A DNA stretch of 7,147 nt, taken from assembly GCA_003663225.1 (NCBI GenBank), contig QMZP01000035.1:1-7147 (forward strand), read 5' to 3'. The stretch comes from Candidatus Aenigmatarchaeota archaeon (GTDB taxonomy: Archaea; Aenigmatarchaeota; Aenigmatarchaeia; QMZP01). The translations under genes were made by a program, and so were the position numbers. Shown here one piece after another: positions 6,200 through 7,147 of this stretch; position 1 is the stretch's first letter; each line of letters begins with the position of its first letter. Under the pieces are notes generated by a model. The model was not told the origin of the DNA and did no database searches. It was given only the letters and a program-made list of their open reading frames with translations.

Positions 6200-6280
6200 G
6201 GGAATCCGTGCGAGATACGGGACAACATCCTCTTCTAGCTGTATCTCTATGTGCTCCTGCTGAGCACTTCACTGGTTCCC
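6200..6280 (+). ncRNA. Candidate structured RNA or structured 5' leader (three-way junction)
   Basis: P1: 6200-6206 (GGGAATC) pairs with 6274-6280 (GGTTCCC), 7 bp with one wobble. P2: 6212-6220 (GAGATACGG) pairs with 6239-6247 (CTGTATCTC), 9 bp with one wobble and an 18-base loop. P3: 6251-6256 (GTGCTC) pairs with 6262-6267 (GAGCAC), 6 bp around the loop CTGCT. All three stems are compatible and form a closed 81-base three-way junction. An AT-rich box lies about 27 bases upstream of the 5' end and a T-rich stretch (TTTCTCGTTTT, 6281-6291) follows. It lies upstream of the 84-aa gene and serS, so it could be a regulatory leader or a separate small RNA. It is not a tRNA (no T-arm signature) and I do not recognise a known family. 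The - strand could fold similarly. Confidence 0.4.
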
Positions 6281-6310
6281 TTTCTCGTTTTGCCCGCGGC
6301 GTTGAATAAC

Positions 6311-6317
6311 GGAGGTG
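6311..6317 (+). promoter_or_regulatory. Strong ribosome binding site that fixes the 84-aa gene start
   Basis: GGAGGTG, followed by 6 bases and then GTG at 6324. The in-frame GTG at 6315 overlaps the site itself and so cannot be the start. A small hairpin, CGTT (6300-6303) with AACG (6308-6311), touches the first base of the site. Confidence 0.8.
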
Positions 6318-6323
6318 TTTCTT

Positions 6324-6578
6324 GTGCTTGAGGAAAGGTTCTGGGATGAGTATAGAGGCCGTTTCGGTGAGCCTGACCTGCCCATGGACGACCTGGGGAG
6401 GGCCATTGTCCGTGTCAGGGTCGAGGAGAACGGGACAGCAGAGGAATTCGAAATAGAAGGCGGCGGATACCGCTGGGACTACCACATGCCGGGCTCTGGG
6501 ATGAGCCGCGTGCAACTAATATTAAACGAGCTGGGCAAATATAATATCAAAGGCAGAATAGTCATGGAGAGATGGTGA
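6324..6578 (+). CDS. Hypothetical protein, 84 aa, upstream of serS
   Basis: I do not recognise this family. The protein is soluble and mildly acidic, with no signal peptide, membrane segment or cysteine. The residue pattern suggests an N-terminal helix (LEERFWDEYRGRF), three strands (AIVRVRVEEN, EEFEIEG, YRWDYHM), a helix (SRVQLILNELGKY) and a last strand (GRIVMERW), a compact alpha/beta domain. The GTG start is chosen because a near-perfect GGAGGTG lies 6 bases upstream. The stop TGA is one base before the serS ATG, so the two are almost surely co-transcribed and perhaps translationally coupled. A role linked to translation or tRNA charging is only an inference from this. The 5' leader may include the folded segment at 6200-6280. 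Confidence 0.75.
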   Translation: MLEERFWDEYRGRFGEPDLPMDDLGRAIVRVRVEENGTAEEFEIEGGGYRWDYHMPGSGMSRVQLILNELGKYNIKGRIVMERW

Positions 6579-6579
6579 G

Positions 6580-7147
6580 ATGCTCGACATAAAGCAAATC
6601 AGGGAGAACCTGAAGGATGTTGAGGAGAACCTCAGCCGAAGGAAGGACCCCGAAGTCATGAAGAGGCTGAAGGAGCTGGTGGCAGCCGACAGCAGCATGA
6701 GGAATACCATAAAGAAGGTGGAGAAGCTGAAGCACGAGAAGAACGTGGTCACCAGGGAGATAGCGGCCACCAGGGACAAATCGGAGAAGAAAAAGAAGAT
6801 AGGGCGCATGCGGAGCATCGGCAGCGAAATAGAAGAGCTGGACAAGAAAAGGGAACAATTGGAGAAGAACGTAAAGACGCTGCTTATGGGCCTGCCCAAC
6901 CTGCTTCACGAGTCAGTGCCTTACGGGGAGGGCGAGGAAGGGAATGTCAAGGAAAGGGAATGGGGCAAGAAGCCCGAGTTTGGGTTCAAGCCCCTCGACC
7001 ACATAGACCTGGCAGTTCCCAGGGGCATGATAGATATTGAGAGGGCAGCCAAAATAAGCGGGGCAAGGTTCTTCTTCCTCAAGGGCGAGGCAGCGCTGCT
7101 TGATTTTGCGCTCATGCATTATGCCATGGACTTCATGCACCAGAGAG
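6580..7147 (+). CDS. serS: Seryl-tRNA synthetase, 5' part (cut by window end)
   Basis: Cytosolic enzyme that attaches serine to tRNA-Ser. The 189 residues seen are the N-terminal part of a protein usually about 420-450 aa long; the frame is open at the window end. It begins with the family's MLDIKQIRENLKDV. A long Lys/Glu-rich coiled-coil arm that binds the tRNA long variable arm spans roughly 28-105. The linker NLLHESVPYGEGEEGN and the start of the class II catalytic domain follow (HIDLAVPRGMIDIERAAKISGARFFFLKGEAALLDFAL). This is the common SerRS type, not the rare methanogen type. The class II motifs 2 and 3 lie beyond the window. The ATG is one base after the stop of the 84-aa gene, with GGAG at 6566-6569 as a possible ribosome binding site 10 bases upstream. 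Confidence 0.96.
   Translation, partial: MLDIKQIRENLKDVEENLSRRKDPEVMKRLKELVAADSSMRNTIKKVEKLKHEKNVVTREIAATRDKSEKKKKIGRMRSIGSEIEELDKKREQLEKNVKTLLMGLPNLLHESVPYGEGEEGNVKEREWGKKPEFGFKPLDHIDLAVPRGMIDIERAAKISGARFFFLKGEAALLDFALMHYAMDFMHQR

Noticed and set aside
6200..6280. tRNA gene, because of the 7 bp closing stem and near-tRNA length
   Set aside because: There is no T-arm next to the 3' strand, no TTCRANT loop signature, no D-arm and no anticodon arm of the right shape. An intron would not repair this.
6522..7140. Open frames on the - strand opposite serS
   Set aside because: Phe/Ser/Leu-rich shadows of the Lys/Glu-rich coiled coil of SerRS.
1..7147. CRISPR array, insertion sequence or other mobile element
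   Set aside because: No regularly spaced direct repeats, no transposase or integrase motif and no terminal inverted repeats with target duplication were seen.

Overview
The window looks archaeal. It carries a 577-residue IF5B-type initiation factor GTPase without the long N-terminal extension of bacterial IF2 or eukaryotic eIF5B, AT-rich TATA-like boxes placed for TBP/TFB promoters, two genes that look leaderless, and others with strong GGAGGT-type ribosome binding sites. Isoleucine is mostly ATA and arginine mostly AGG in every gene. The lineage cannot be fixed from the sequence. A DPANN or Thermoplasmatota-like archaeon is only a guess.

Left part (1-1702, + strand): a hairpin of unknown role sits at the window edge. 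It is followed by a complete enolase gene and a 101-residue acidic orphan gene. Both start about 22-28 bases after the centre of a TATA-like element and lack a usable Shine-Dalgarno sequence, so leaderless mRNAs are likely. The enolase reads like a eukaryotic enolase rather than a typical archaeal or bacterial one.

Middle part (4942-1707, - strand): three tightly packed genes form a likely operon. They are aIF5B, a DUF362/COG2768-type protein with two 4Fe-4S clusters, and a small PAP2 membrane phosphatase with an unusual four-cysteine loop. The junctions are 1 and 4 bases. The operon ends 4 bases from the stop of the convergent 101-residue gene, leaving no room for a separate terminator.

Right part (5024-7147): a compact cytosine-deaminase-like amidohydrolase on the - strand ends in a hairpin just upstream of the aIF5B promoter. 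A 217-base divergent intergenic region separates it from a + strand pair: an 84-residue orphan gene and, one base after its stop, a seryl-tRNA synthetase gene cut by the window end. That intergenic region contains the most intriguing non-coding signal. Bases 6200-6280 fold into a closed three-way junction with 7, 9 and 6 bp stems, about 27 bases downstream of an AT-rich promoter-like block.

Functionally this is mainly a housekeeping neighbourhood: glycolysis/gluconeogenesis, translation initiation and tRNA charging. Mixed in are accessory enzymes (amidohydrolase, Fe-S protein, lipid phosphatase) and two uncharacterised small proteins. I saw no CRISPR array, insertion sequence, rRNA gene or recognisable tRNA gene.
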